Source: Brevundimonas mediterranea
Lineage (GTDB): Bacteria; Pseudomonadota; Alphaproteobacteria; Caulobacterales; Caulobacteraceae
DNA length: 64,000 nt
Reading direction: 5' to 3'
NCBI RefSeq assembly: GCF_014196125.1
Contig: NZ_JACIDA010000003.1
Location: forward strand, 62,001-126,000
In this document: in pieces, positions 1 through 8,460 of the stretch
Layout of the letters: the number at the start of each line of letters is the position of its first letter
Numbering within the stretch: position 1 is the first letter of the stretch
Translations under genes and position numbers: made by a program
Notes under the pieces: model-generated
Databases searched by the model: none
Told to the model about the DNA's origin: nothing
Seen by the model: the letters and a program-made list of their open reading frames with translations, nothing else

Positions 1-50
1 TTTCCCTTGGCGCGGGCCCTTTGAGCCGCGCGTCCATCTTCTTGGCGCCA

Positions 51-70
51 TGTTGGAAGCGCTTCCAACA
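51..70. promoter_or_regulatory. LacI-family operator, perfect 20-bp palindrome
   Basis: The sequence TGTTGGAAGCGCTTCCAACA is a perfect palindrome with the central CG typical of LacI/GalR-family operators. An almost identical site lies at 1561-1576, and a LacI-family regulator is encoded at 1615-2655. It sits downstream of the GH30 gene, so it probably controls a leftward gene outside the window. Leftward ATGs are available at 51 and 37, but too little sequence remains to identify that gene. Confidence 0.75.
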
Positions 71-105
71 CCATACCGCGTAATTGGTTTTTGGCAACAC
101 AGGCT

Positions 106-1521
106 TTAGCGGGGCCCGCTCCAGACGTAGGTCGCGGCGCTTGCCGGCGGCAAGGCGACCGCAGCCCTCAGCCGGTCTTCGCCGATTTCGAACCGCGCCT
201 CGGCGTCAGACGCGTTGAGAACCACCAGCACACGCCGGCCGTCAGGATTGACGAAGCCGACCGCCTCAAGCCCCTCCGGTTTCGAGACGGCGACGCGGCG
301 CGCGCCCTGGCGTACGAACCTGCTGGCGTGCCCGAAGGCATAGTATTCCTGGTTTCTCTGAACCGCGCCCGTGCGGCTGTCGATCGTGACCACGCCACGG
401 CAGTCGCTGCATCCACCGGCGTGGGGGCCATGGTTCTCGTCCAGGGCGATGTTCCACATCAGCACGCCGCGCGCATGGTTCTCGACCGAACCGATGATCA
501 GGGACTTCATCGTCCAGACGAAGCTGTCCTTGAAGCCGGGCGCCCAGTCGCCGCCCGAGCACTCAGTGAAGAAGACGTCCTTGTCGGGATGGGCGTCGAA
601 CACCCGGGACTGGGCGGCCACGTCGCCGGCGTAGCAATGCCAGGCCACGCCGGACACATAGGACCGCGCAGTGGCGTCGTTCAGCACGCTCAGGGGCTGC
701 TCCGGCTTGTCCCAGTTGTGATCCCAGTCGAGGATCTTCGTTTCCAGACCGTGCTGTTGCAGTCGGGGCCCCAGATCGCGGCCGATAAAGCGCGCCCTGC
801 CCTCGGCCCCCCAGCGCATGCCGGGATAGGAATCCGGCTCGAAGTCCGGCTCGTTCTGGATGCTGATATAGTCGGTGGGGACGCCCTCGGCTGCGGCTGC
901 CGAGATATAGCGGGTCAGATAGTCGGCGTAGGTGGAATAGTATTCCGGCTTCAGTTCGCCCTGGATCATCGCCCCCGTGGTCTTCATCCAGCCCGGCGCG
1001 CTCCAGGGCGTGGCCATCACCTTGAGCTCGGGATTGATCGCCAGCGCCTGGCGCACCGTCGGAAAGACCTCGGCCGCCATCGGTGCAACCGAAAAGCCGG
1101 CCAGCGAAGGATCTTCGGCGTCCGCCAGACTGTAGTGGCTCAACGAGAAATCCGACGCCCCGATCGTCACCCGCGTGAAATCAAAGCCGAGGCCGCCGTT
1201 CTCCCGTCCGAACAGATCGCGGAGCAGGGCGTCGCGCTGCTGCCTCGTCATCCGGGTCTGGATCAGATGCGCCGTCGCATCCGTCACGGCGGCGCCGAAT
1301 CCAACCATGGTTTGAAGCGGCGCATCCGGATCAAGCAAAACCGTCGGCGAAGCCGCGCCCGCGACCTCGGCTTTCATCACCAGCCGCTCCGGCGAAAGCA
1401 GTTGCGACTGGTCGCCCGACGTCACCCAGGCACGGTCCGGCGCCGACGCGCATCCGGCGGCGGCGAGCGTGGCCAAAGCCAGGACGCAGGCTCTCGCCCG
1501 CAGTCGATCCCGTCGTTTCAT
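106..1521 (-). CDS. GH30-family glycoside hydrolase, lipoprotein
   Basis: This 471-residue protein looks like a glycoside hydrolase of family 30 (glucosylceramidase / beta-1,6-glucanase type), a retaining beta-glycosidase. The N-terminus is a lipoprotein signal with a lipobox ending AAGC at Cys24, so it is probably anchored in the outer membrane or periplasm. The catalytic residues are visible: acid/base Glu224 in IQNEPDF and nucleophile Glu320 in FFTECSGG. The ATG at 1521 is chosen because the signal peptide follows directly. A LacI-type operator lies about 40 bp upstream and the regulator gene just beyond it, pointing to sugar-inducible expression. The exact substrate cannot be read from the sequence; beta-glucan, a glucosylceramide-like glycoside or a xylan-type polymer are all possible. 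Confidence 0.85.
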   Translation of the reverse strand: MKRRDRLRARACVLALATLAAAGCASAPDRAWVTSGDQSQLLSPERLVMKAEVAGAASPTVLLDPDAPLQTMVGFGAAVTDATAHLIQTRMTRQQRDALLRDLFGRENGGLGFDFTRVTIGASDFSLSHYSLADAEDPSLAGFSVAPMAAEVFPTVRQALAINPELKVMATPWSAPGWMKTTGAMIQGELKPEYYSTYADYLTRYISAAAAEGVPTDYISIQNEPDFEPDSYPGMRWGAEGRARFIGRDLGPRLQQHGLETKILDWDHNWDKPEQPLSVLNDATARSYVSGVAWHCYAGDVAAQSRVFDAHPDKDVFFTECSGGDWAPGFKDSFVWTMKSLIIGSVENHARGVLMWNIALDENHGPHAGGCSDCRGVVTIDSRTGAVQRNQEYYAFGHASRFVRQGARRVAVSKPEGLEAVGFVNPDGRRVLVVLNASDAEARFEIGEDRLRAAVALPPASAATYVWSGPR

Positions 1522-1560
1522 GCTTTCCTCCCTGCGGACGTCTCAGACGCGCCCTTAAAA

Positions 1561-1576
1561 TTGGAAGCGCTTCCAT
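1561..1576. promoter_or_regulatory. LacI-family operator upstream of the GH30 gene
   Basis: TTGGAAGCGCTTCCAT contains a 14-bp perfect palindrome (TGGAAGCGCTTCCA, 1562-1575) identical in core to the site at 51-70. It lies between the stop of the LacI-family gene (1615) and the GH30 start (1521). That position, about 40 bp before the GH30 ATG, suits repression of GH30 transcription. Binding by the adjacent regulator is inferred. Confidence 0.75.
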
Positions 1577-1614
1577 AATGGCGCCGCGAGCGAGGTCGTC
1601 AAGCGTCTGCGTTG

Positions 1615-2655
1615 TTACGCGTGCCAGGCGCCGGCGGATTCCCGCACGACAACGGCGTGGGGCAAGGTCCGAAACGCCCAGTCCCCGGCGGCGCCGGTGA
1701 TGCGCTCCGACACCAGGCGTACCGCCTCACCGCCCATCGCCTTCAGCGGCTGGTGGACGGTCGTTAGTGGCGGCCAGACGATCGCGGAGACCGGCGTGTC
1801 GTCGAAACCGGAGATCGACAGGTCGCCGGGCACTTGCAGGCCGCGGGCATGAGCGACCGACAGCGCGCCCGCCGCCATGTCGTCGTTGGCGCAGATCAGC
1901 GCGGTGGGTCGGGGCGAAAGCGCCAGCACGCGCGCGGCGATCAAGCCTCCGGACCGGAAGGTGAAGTCTCCACGCTCCACGGTAAGGGCGTCGTCAGGCA
2001 ACCCCATTTCCCGCATCGCCCGCCTGACGCCGTCCAGCCGACTTTCGGCCGATAGGTGCCCGGCGATTCCGCCGAGATAGGCGATGTGGCGGTGGCCGAA
2101 CTCCAGCAGATACCGCGCGATGTCGCGCCCCCCGGCCTCGTCGTCGATGCCGACCGCATCAACCAGGCCCCGACCGCCGCCGCCCGGCGAGATGGCCGCC
2201 AAATGGACGCCCCGCGCCCTCAGCTGCTGTATCAGGTCGGCGTTGTCCGAGAACGGCGGGGTCAGGATCACCCCTTGGCACCTCTGGTTGACCGCGATGT
2301 CGATCACCTGCTGCACTGCAGCCGGGTCGTCCTGCGGCACATGGCGCGTGAACAGCTGAAATCCCGACTGCAGGCATTCCCGCACCGCCCCCAGTTCCAG
2401 CGCCGAGGCGTAGAAGGAGTTGGGCTCCGCATCCAGATCCGACGCCAGCACCAAGGCCAGCACGCGACTGCCGCCTCCGGCTAGGGACCGCGCCTGTGGA
2501 TTGACCCGATAATCCAGGGCCTCCACCGCCTCCAGCACCTTTCGCCGCACGGGCTCCCGAACGTTCGGCCCGCCGTTGAGCACCCGCGAAACAGTCGTCC
2601 GTCCCACGCCGGACAGACGCGCCACATCGTCGATCGTGGGCTTTCTGGCCGACAT
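1615..2655 (-). CDS. LacI-family transcriptional regulator
   Basis: A 346-residue LacI/GalR regulator. The N-terminus has the diagnostic HTH and hinge (TIDDVARLSGVGRTTVSRVL, then NVREPVRRKVLEAVEALDYR). A periplasmic-binding-protein-like sugar domain follows, including the segment GFDDTPVSAIVWPPLTTV typical of the C-terminal lobe. The frame stays open upstream to 2793, but the ATG at 2655 places the HTH at residues 5-25 as in the family, so it is preferred. The gene is co-directional with GH30, and two matching operators flank GH30. The likely role is local repressor of the glycoside-use genes, released by a mono- or disaccharide. The ligand is unknown. Confidence 0.9.
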   Translation of the reverse strand: MSARKPTIDDVARLSGVGRTTVSRVLNGGPNVREPVRRKVLEAVEALDYRVNPQARSLAGGGSRVLALVLASDLDAEPNSFYASALELGAVRECLQSGFQLFTRHVPQDDPAAVQQVIDIAVNQRCQGVILTPPFSDNADLIQQLRARGVHLAAISPGGGGRGLVDAVGIDDEAGGRDIARYLLEFGHRHIAYLGGIAGHLSAESRLDGVRRAMREMGLPDDALTVERGDFTFRSGGLIAARVLALSPRPTALICANDDMAAGALSVAHARGLQVPGDLSISGFDDTPVSAIVWPPLTTVHQPLKAMGGEAVRLVSERITGAAGDWAFRTLPHAVVVRESAGAWHA

Positions 2656-3122
2656 GCCGTGCTCCGATTTCCACATGATCTCTGGATGGCCCACGACGCC
2701 GGGGACTGCAAGCAACCGCAGCCGCCTCCTATCCGCAACACGCCGCCCCCCACCTTCTTTGGGAGAGCCACGATCTGATGAACCAAGTTTCACTCAAACT
2801 TGCTTTTGGTGCAGAGCTGGGAGCGCTCACCATGCTGTCTAAAGATCCTGACGTTACACAAACCGAAACGAGCGGCGAACAGAGAGGAAGTCGTTTCTTC
2901 TCGTGAATTCAACACCTTGCCTCGTCTAACGGGGTATATGACGCATATTGATATCCCTAGGGATTTTTCCCGTTTGGCTAACCCCTCGGGACGCCGTTCG
3001 GACACGAAAAACCCCGCCAGCGTTGCAGCGCTCGACGGGGTTCGAATGGGCTTGGCAAAACACTCAAGGCCGCAGGCATCTTACCCCCTGTCCTACCCGG
3101 TCGCAACGTCGGAGGTTCGCTC
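2656..3122. other. Gene-free stretch between lacI and the accessory region
   Basis: No convincing gene is present. It is visibly more AT-rich than its flanks. It holds the lacI promoter region, a short GAGCGCTC palindrome at 2821-2828, a 20-bp segment at 2873-2892 that matches the tRNA-Ser 3' end (21365-21384) at 17 of 20 positions in the same orientation, a perfect 12-bp palindrome ATCCCTAGGGAT at 2953-2964, and the minus-strand terminator at 3010-3042. The accessory region's left boundary probably lies in or near this stretch. Confidence 0.5.
3010..3042 (-). terminator. Rho-independent terminator reading leftwards
   Basis: Read on the minus strand, AACCCCG pairs with CGGGGTT (3036-3042 with 3010-3016), with an inner AGCG/CGCT stem, and the hairpin is followed by a run of T. 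It is a textbook intrinsic terminator for leftward transcription. No leftward gene lies directly upstream of it, since the genes from 3123 to 16017 all run rightwards. Confidence 0.65.
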
Positions 3123-3797
3123 ATGAGCCGCCGCCTCGCCCCCGAGAACTTCGTCGCCGAAAAACTGGCCTGGCATCAGCGGATCGCCAGCGATCCCAAG
3201 ATCAGCCTTCAGGCCAAGGCCGTCGCCGGCTTCATCCTCCACGACCTGAACCCCTGCGAGGGCGGCGCCTGGCGCGGCCAGGAAAGCATGGCGACCAGCC
3301 TGGGCGTCAGCCCGCGCCAACTGCGACGCCTGCTCGAAGAGCTTCAGACCGCCGACTATCTGGAGGTCGAGGTCCGCCGGGGACGCGGCCGCACCAACAT
3401 CTGCCGCGCAACCTTGCCCGGCGAGGTGGCCGAGGCGCCGCAAAACCGGACATCAGCGACACGAAAACCGGTCACCGGTGACCGACAATACCTTTATGAA
3501 CCCATTAAAAGATTTCGCGCCGCCGAAAACCGACGACCAGATGGCGGCGCCGGGACGCCGGCGCGGCTCCTTCCGTTCGCCCAGACCGACATCCGCCAGG
3601 CGGTCGTGCAGATCGCGGGAGAAGGCGCGGCGGTAAGCTACCTGGATCACGCCAGATGGGAGCCCGACGAACGGCGCATCCTCTGCACCAGCCAGACAGC
3701 CTTCGCCCGACTGAAGGACCTCGTCGGTCGGCCGCTCGCGGCGAAAGGCGTGTCCATCGCATTGCAGCCCTGCAGACCCCGACAGCTCGCGGCCTGA
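3123..3797 (+). CDS. Winged-HTH protein, replication- or phage-regulator-like
   Basis: A 224-residue protein. The first 100 residues form a winged helix-turn-helix (QESMATSLGVSPRQLRRLLE, then a wing rich in Arg/Gly), with the layout of helix-turn-helix_36-type domains found in plasmid and phage proteins. The C-terminal half (about 130-224) resembles the DnaA-N-like or replication-associated tail of such proteins, but I do not recognise it firmly. The ATG at 3123 has a good GGAGG 8 nt upstream. It is the first rightward gene after the LacI locus and may mark the start of the accessory region. Function is inferred only as DNA binding. Confidence 0.6.
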   Translation: MSRRLAPENFVAEKLAWHQRIASDPKISLQAKAVAGFILHDLNPCEGGAWRGQESMATSLGVSPRQLRRLLEELQTADYLEVEVRRGRGRTNICRATLPGEVAEAPQNRTSATRKPVTGDRQYLYEPIKRFRAAENRRPDGGAGTPARLLPFAQTDIRQAVVQIAGEGAAVSYLDHARWEPDERRILCTSQTAFARLKDLVGRPLAAKGVSIALQPCRPRQLAA

Positions 3798-3907
3798 TCG
3801 AAAGTGATGCGGCGAGTACACCCGACAATCACCGCACAACTTGCGTCGATTACATCTTGCCCTTGCGGCGAATAGCCTACACATTCACCGCAGAAAGCGC
3901 GGCAAAT

Positions 3908-5005
3908 ATGACCTACATCCATGAACTGACCGACTGGCCCAACCTGACCTGGGACGACGGCGCCCTCGCCCAACCGCTCGCCGCTGTCCGCCATCGCCAG
4001 GGCCGACTGATCGGACGGATGGAGGCCTTGGGCTTTCCGCTCCGCGAGGAAGCTGTCCTCCGCACCCTGACCGAGGACGTGCTGAAGTCCAGCGAGATCG
4101 AGGGTGAAGTCCTGGACCGAGACCAAGTCAGCTCCTCCATAGCTCGCCGCCTGGGCATGGATGTCATCGGCCTGGTTCCGGCGGATCGCAACGTCGAGGG
4201 TGTCGTCGAGATGATGCTCGACGCCACCCAGAACTATGCCCAGCCGCTCACTGCCGACCGCCTGTTCGGCTGGCACGCCGCCCTCTTCCCGACGGGCCGC
4301 AGCGGCATGACCAAGATCACCGTCGGAGCCTGGCGCACCCCGGACGGCGACCCGATGCAGGTCGTCTCAGGCCCGGTCGGCCGCGAACGCGTCCACTACG
4401 AAGCGCCCGCTGCCGACCGTCTCGACGCCGAAATGACGGCCTTCCTGCAATGGTTCGAGACCGCCACGCCCGACCCGGTGCTCAAGGCCGGCGTCGCCCA
4501 CCTGTGGTTCGTCACCAACCACCCCTTCGACGACGGCAACGGCCGCATCGCCCGCGCCATCGCCGACCTCGCCCTCGCCCGCGCCGAAGGCACGCCCCAG
4601 CGCTTCTACAGCATGTCCGCCCAGATCCGCGCCGAACGGAAGGCCTATTACGAGGCGCTGGAGGCGACCCAGAAAGGCGACCTGGACGTCACCGCTTGGC
4701 TGCTGTGGTTTATCGCCTGCCTTGACCGCGCCTTCGACGGTGCCGAGACCATCCTAGCCAGCGTCGTACGCAAGGCCCGCTTCTGGGAAGCCCTGGCCGA
4801 TCAGCCGCTGAACGAACGCCAGAGGAAGGTACTGAACCGCCTGCTCGACGGCTTCGAAGGCAAGCTGACCAATGCCAAGTGGGCCGCGCTGGCGAAGACG
4901 TCTTCGGATACGGCGCTGCGGGATATAAACGACCTTGTGGCCCAAGGCGTCTTGGCGAGAGATGCCAGAGGCGGGCGCAGCACGAGCTATTCGCTCACCC
5001 TCTGA
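3908..5005 (+). CDS. Fic-domain protein with DUF4172 N-terminus and C-terminal winged helix
   Basis: A 365-residue Fic protein, predicted to AMPylate (or otherwise modify) target proteins with a nucleotide. The N-terminal YIHELTDWPNLTWDD segment is DUF4172-like. The Fic core motif HPFDDGNGR is intact at 205-213, including the catalytic His. An upstream SSEIEG at 61-66 fits the (S/T)xxxE(G/N) autoinhibitory helix of class II Fic proteins. The last 70 residues look like a winged helix (NERQRKVLNRLLDG; LRDINDLVAQGVL). The frame is open further upstream to 3656, but that overlaps the preceding gene, so the ATG at 3908 is preferred although its RBS is weak. It may be a self-regulated modifier or toxin. 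A link to the downstream cluster is not shown. Confidence 0.85.
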   Translation: MTYIHELTDWPNLTWDDGALAQPLAAVRHRQGRLIGRMEALGFPLREEAVLRTLTEDVLKSSEIEGEVLDRDQVSSSIARRLGMDVIGLVPADRNVEGVVEMMLDATQNYAQPLTADRLFGWHAALFPTGRSGMTKITVGAWRTPDGDPMQVVSGPVGRERVHYEAPAADRLDAEMTAFLQWFETATPDPVLKAGVAHLWFVTNHPFDDGNGRIARAIADLALARAEGTPQRFYSMSAQIRAERKAYYEALEATQKGDLDVTAWLLWFIACLDRAFDGAETILASVVRKARFWEALADQPLNERQRKVLNRLLDGFEGKLTNAKWAALAKTSSDTALRDINDLVAQGVLARDARGGRSTSYSLTL

Positions 5006-5214
5006 ATCCAGAGAAACGCAGGCTGATGCCGTCTCAGCCCAACGCATATGCCAAACTTGCTCCGGCGATAGCGATGCTGCAGCTTTTGTGACCGCGTCGC
5101 TTCGGAGCGAGGCAATTTCGGGCTACTCTGCGACTTTCGCCCGGCGTGACAGTCGCATACAACGGATTACGCTGAGGACCGCTGGTGCCCTCACACCAGC
5201 AGGGGGTTGCCTAG

Positions 5215-8200
5215 TTGAACGGTTCGGGAATTCGCGACAATCGACAACGGGGCAGTATTCGCCAGTTTCTCTCAGATCGAGCTAAACCTGGAAGTCGTCT
5301 ATCAGTCGTTTCAGCCTACTTTACGACCTTTGCGTATGATCGGCAGCGCGACATATTAGACGACGTCAAGGAGATGCGTTTTCTGTTTGGTGAGCCACGG
5401 TTCCTGCGACACGCCGACAATGCCAAACTTCAGCCACCCGCGTTCTCGATCGATGAGTCCGGCTTACATCTAACCGAGCAAATTCGGCGACGGGCGGCTG
5501 CACTTCGCTGCGCCAGATGGATCAGAGACAAGGTAGAAATCCGATCCGTCAAGCGATCTGGACTGTTGCACGGGAAGCTGATCCATATCGATGACGGTCG
5601 CCGCCACCACGCAGTTCTCGGAAGTTCAAACTTTACAGTTAACGGCCTCGGCTTGGGAGAGACGCCGAACATAGAGTTAAATCTGATTGTCGACAGTGAT
5701 CGTGATCGTGAAGATCTGCATGTCTGGTTTAACGAGTTGTGGTCCGACCAGAAACTGACCGAAGATGTTCGGGAAGAGGTATTGCGTGCGCTTGAGGCCA
5801 ACTATGCGCACGTCTCCCCGGAATTCGTTTACTTCAAGACCTTGCTGCACCTGTTTGACGATTTTCTGGTCGATCGGGCGGAAGAAGACGTCCTCATCCA
5901 ACAGACGGCATTCGAGCAAACCGCGATCTGGCGCGCGCTGTTCGATTTTCAGCGAGATGGGCTGCGCGCCGTTCTGTCAAAGATCGATAAGCACGGGGGG
6001 TGCATCCTCGCGGACAGCGTCGGCCTCGGAAAAACCTACACTGCGCTGGCAGTCATCAAGTGGTTTGAGAAGCGAAATAAGAACGTTCTAGTGCTTTGTC
6101 CCAAGAAACTGCGCGAGAATTGGACGGAGTTTCTTGCAACCAACAACAGCGAGATGAATCCGCTGCGAGAGGACCGGTTCGGCTACACGGTACTGTCACA
6201 TACCGATCTATCGCGCGAGGGAGGCCGCGTAGGCGACATCGACCTGAACCGAATCGAGTGGGGCGCCTACGATTTGGTGGTGATCGACGAGTCCCACAAT
6301 TTCCGAAGCGCCGCGCGTAACAAGACGGCTGGTGGGCGCCGTAGTCGATACGAACGACTGATGGACGATGTCATCAAGTCGGGTTTGAAGACTAAGGTTC
6401 TCCTCCTCTCAGCCACGCCTGTGAACAACGACCTACGTGATCTGAAGGCGCAGCTTGACCTCATCTCCGCTGACCGAGGCGACGGGTTCAATGACTTGGG
6501 CGTGCCAAACTTAGGAACGCTCATCGGCAGCGCGCAAAAGCAGTTCGCTGAATGGGCCAAAACCGGAAACCGCAACACAAGCTTGTTGCTGAGCAAGCTG
6601 CCCCCCGCCCTCTTTGGCCTGTTGGATGGGGTAACGATCGCGCGGTCGCGCAAGCACGTCGAACGGCACTACGCGGCTTCAATGGAGAAAATTGGAGCCT
6701 TCCCCACGCGTGCCGCGCCGGAGTCTATTTTCACCACCATCGATACGTCGGGTTCGTTCCCTGCATTTGAGGATGTGGACGCGGCCATCAGCAAGCTGGA
6801 GCTAGCTCTTTATGGCCCGCTGTCCTTTGTGCTCGACCAGCATCGGGCGCTTTACGACAAGGGTGGGAACTTCGATCAGGCCAATCGCGAAAAGTACCTG
6901 ATCGCGATGATGAAGGTTGGCTTCCTCAAGCGTCTTGAAAGCTCCGTGAGCTCGTTCCGGCAGACGATGGACCGGATGATTGCGCGCATAGACCAGCGTC
7001 TGCGTGACCTCGAAACATTTGAGACGGCGGCGGCGTTCGAGACGCCCGTGCCGGATGAAGAGGAATTTGAAGACGAGCTTGAGGACGCCTTCGAGGTCGG
7101 CGGCGCCCTCAAGTACAATCTCGCCCATCTTAACCGCGAGGGCTGGAAGGCGGCGCTTCTGAGGGATCGCGAGCGTATCGCCGCCCTGGCGGACGAAGCC
7201 CGCAAGATCACGCCTGATCGTGACGCAAAGCTTGACCGGTTGAAGGCTATTGTGCGCGCCAAAGCGAGTGATCCATCAACAAACCGCGACGGCGAGGCCA
7301 ATCGCAAAGTCATCCTGTTCACGGCCTTCACTGACACGGCACGCTATCTTTACGACGAGTTGCTTCCGCTTGCGCGTGAGTGCGGCATTCACGCCGCCCT
7401 AGTCACGGGCGATGGCTGCAAAACCACGTTCGGGCCAGCGCGATTCCAAGACGTGTTGGTGAACTTCGCGCCGAGGGCCAAGCGGCGTGCGGACATGCGC
7501 AATGCCCAGACGGGCGGTGAAATCGACCTGCTGATCGCCACCGACTGCATTTCCGAGGGCCAGAACCTTCAGGACGCCGATCTCCTCGTCAATGTCGATA
7601 TCCACTGGAATCCTGTACGTCTCATCCAGCGGTTCGGGCGCATTGATCGAATCGGCAGTCGCAACACTTCGATCCGGATGGTCAACTTCTGGCCGACGGA
7701 GGATTTGAATAAGTATCTGCGCCTGAAGGACAGGGTCGAGGCGCGTATGGCGCTCGTCGATCTGTCGGCCACTGGCGAAGACGATCTGCTGAACGCACGC
7801 GCGGAAGCCGAGGGCGACGCGCGCTGGCGCGACGATCAACTCATCCGACTTAAGGACGAGGTGTTTGAACTGGAAGAGTCCGCCGGCGGGGTCACGCTCG
7901 CCGATTTTGCGCTCGACGACTTTCGAGCCGAACTTCTCGGCTTCGCCAGGGCGAATGAACAGGCCCTCCGCGACGCGCCGCTGGGCCTCCACGCTCTCGT
8001 GCCAAACGAGGTCGAAGGCGGAGTGATCGACCCCGGTGTGATCTTCTGCTTGCGGCGTCGCCCGGCCGATCCCAATCCGGAGCAAGCCAAAATCAATCCG
8101 CTCGATCCGCACTATCTCGTTCAGTTGAAGGACGATGGCTCGGTGCGGGTCGGCTTTGGCCAACCCAAGCCGATCTTGGAGGCCTATCGCGCTCTCTGCC

Positions 8201-8460
8201 TCGGCCGCAGCGAACCATTTGAAACGCTATGCAATGCGTTCGATGATGAAACCAATTATGGTGAAGCGATGGACCGTTACGACGGGCTGATCCGTGCCGC
8301 GGTCGCCTCTGTAGGAGAAACCTCGGCCTCCCGGACTCTAGCTTCGCTGACAGGCTCCCGCAGCGCCCGCGTGCCGGACGAAGGCGCCCAAGCCCGGACT
8401 AGCCTCGACTACGACCTGATCACCTGGCTTATCATTCGGCCGGGGCGCGTCGCGGCATGA
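5215..8460 (+). CDS. PLD-nuclease / SNF2-family helicase fusion
   Basis: A 1081-residue protein. Residues about 10-175 form a phospholipase-D-like domain with one HxKx4D motif (His119, Lys121, Asp126) followed by GSSNFT. A single HKD suggests that a dimer makes the active site. An SNF2/superfamily-2 motor follows: Walker A DSVGLGKT near 265, DESH near 355, SATP near 400, and motifs V-VI near 776-812 (SEGQNL; QRFGRIDRIG). The predicted role is ATP-driven translocation on DNA coupled to phosphodiester cleavage. The start is TTG with AGGGGG 8 nt upstream. It overlaps the methyltransferase by ATGA, so the two are translationally coupled. Early codons are less GC-rich than the chromosome, consistent with transfer. 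It is not a DISARM DrmA/DrmB, as no DUF1998 gene is present. Confidence 0.85.
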   Translation: MNGSGIRDNRQRGSIRQFLSDRAKPGSRLSVVSAYFTTFAYDRQRDILDDVKEMRFLFGEPRFLRHADNAKLQPPAFSIDESGLHLTEQIRRRAAALRCARWIRDKVEIRSVKRSGLLHGKLIHIDDGRRHHAVLGSSNFTVNGLGLGETPNIELNLIVDSDRDREDLHVWFNELWSDQKLTEDVREEVLRALEANYAHVSPEFVYFKTLLHLFDDFLVDRAEEDVLIQQTAFEQTAIWRALFDFQRDGLRAVLSKIDKHGGCILADSVGLGKTYTALAVIKWFEKRNKNVLVLCPKKLRENWTEFLATNNSEMNPLREDRFGYTVLSHTDLSREGGRVGDIDLNRIEWGAYDLVVIDESHNFRSAARNKTAGGRRSRYERLMDDVIKSGLKTKVLLLSATPVNNDLRDLKAQLDLISADRGDGFNDLGVPNLGTLIGSAQKQFAEWAKTGNRNTSLLLSKLPPALFGLLDGVTIARSRKHVERHYAASMEKIGAFPTRAAPESIFTTIDTSGSFPAFEDVDAAISKLELALYGPLSFVLDQHRALYDKGGNFDQANREKYLIAMMKVGFLKRLESSVSSFRQTMDRMIARIDQRLRDLETFETAAAFETPVPDEEEFEDELEDAFEVGGALKYNLAHLNREGWKAALLRDRERIAALADEARKITPDRDAKLDRLKAIVRAKASDPSTNRDGEANRKVILFTAFTDTARYLYDELLPLARECGIHAALVTGDGCKTTFGPARFQDVLVNFAPRAKRRADMRNAQTGGEIDLLIATDCISEGQNLQDADLLVNVDIHWNPVRLIQRFGRIDRIGSRNTSIRMVNFWPTEDLNKYLRLKDRVEARMALVDLSATGEDDLLNARAEAEGDARWRDDQLIRLKDEVFELEESAGGVTLADFALDDFRAELLGFARANEQALRDAPLGLHALVPNEVEGGVIDPGVIFCLRRRPADPNPEQAKINPLDPHYLVQLKDDGSVRVGFGQPKPILEAYRALCLGRSEPFETLCNAFDDETNYGEAMDRYDGLIRAAVASVGETSASRTLASLTGSRSARVPDEGAQARTSLDYDLITWLIIRPGRVAA

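Noticed and set aside
91..1578. Long plus-strand open frame antisense to the GH30 gene
   Set aside because: Arg/His/Gly-rich composition and the clear GH30 motifs on the other strand show it is a GC-driven shadow.
2821..2828. GAGCGCTC palindrome upstream of lacI as an autoregulatory operator
   Set aside because: It shares only the AGCGCT core with the two GH30-side operators; too short to support.
3036..3050. GGGTTCGAAT stretch as a tRNA T-arm or attachment site
   Set aside because: It matches the tRNA T-arm only in inverted orientation and is part of the terminator stem.
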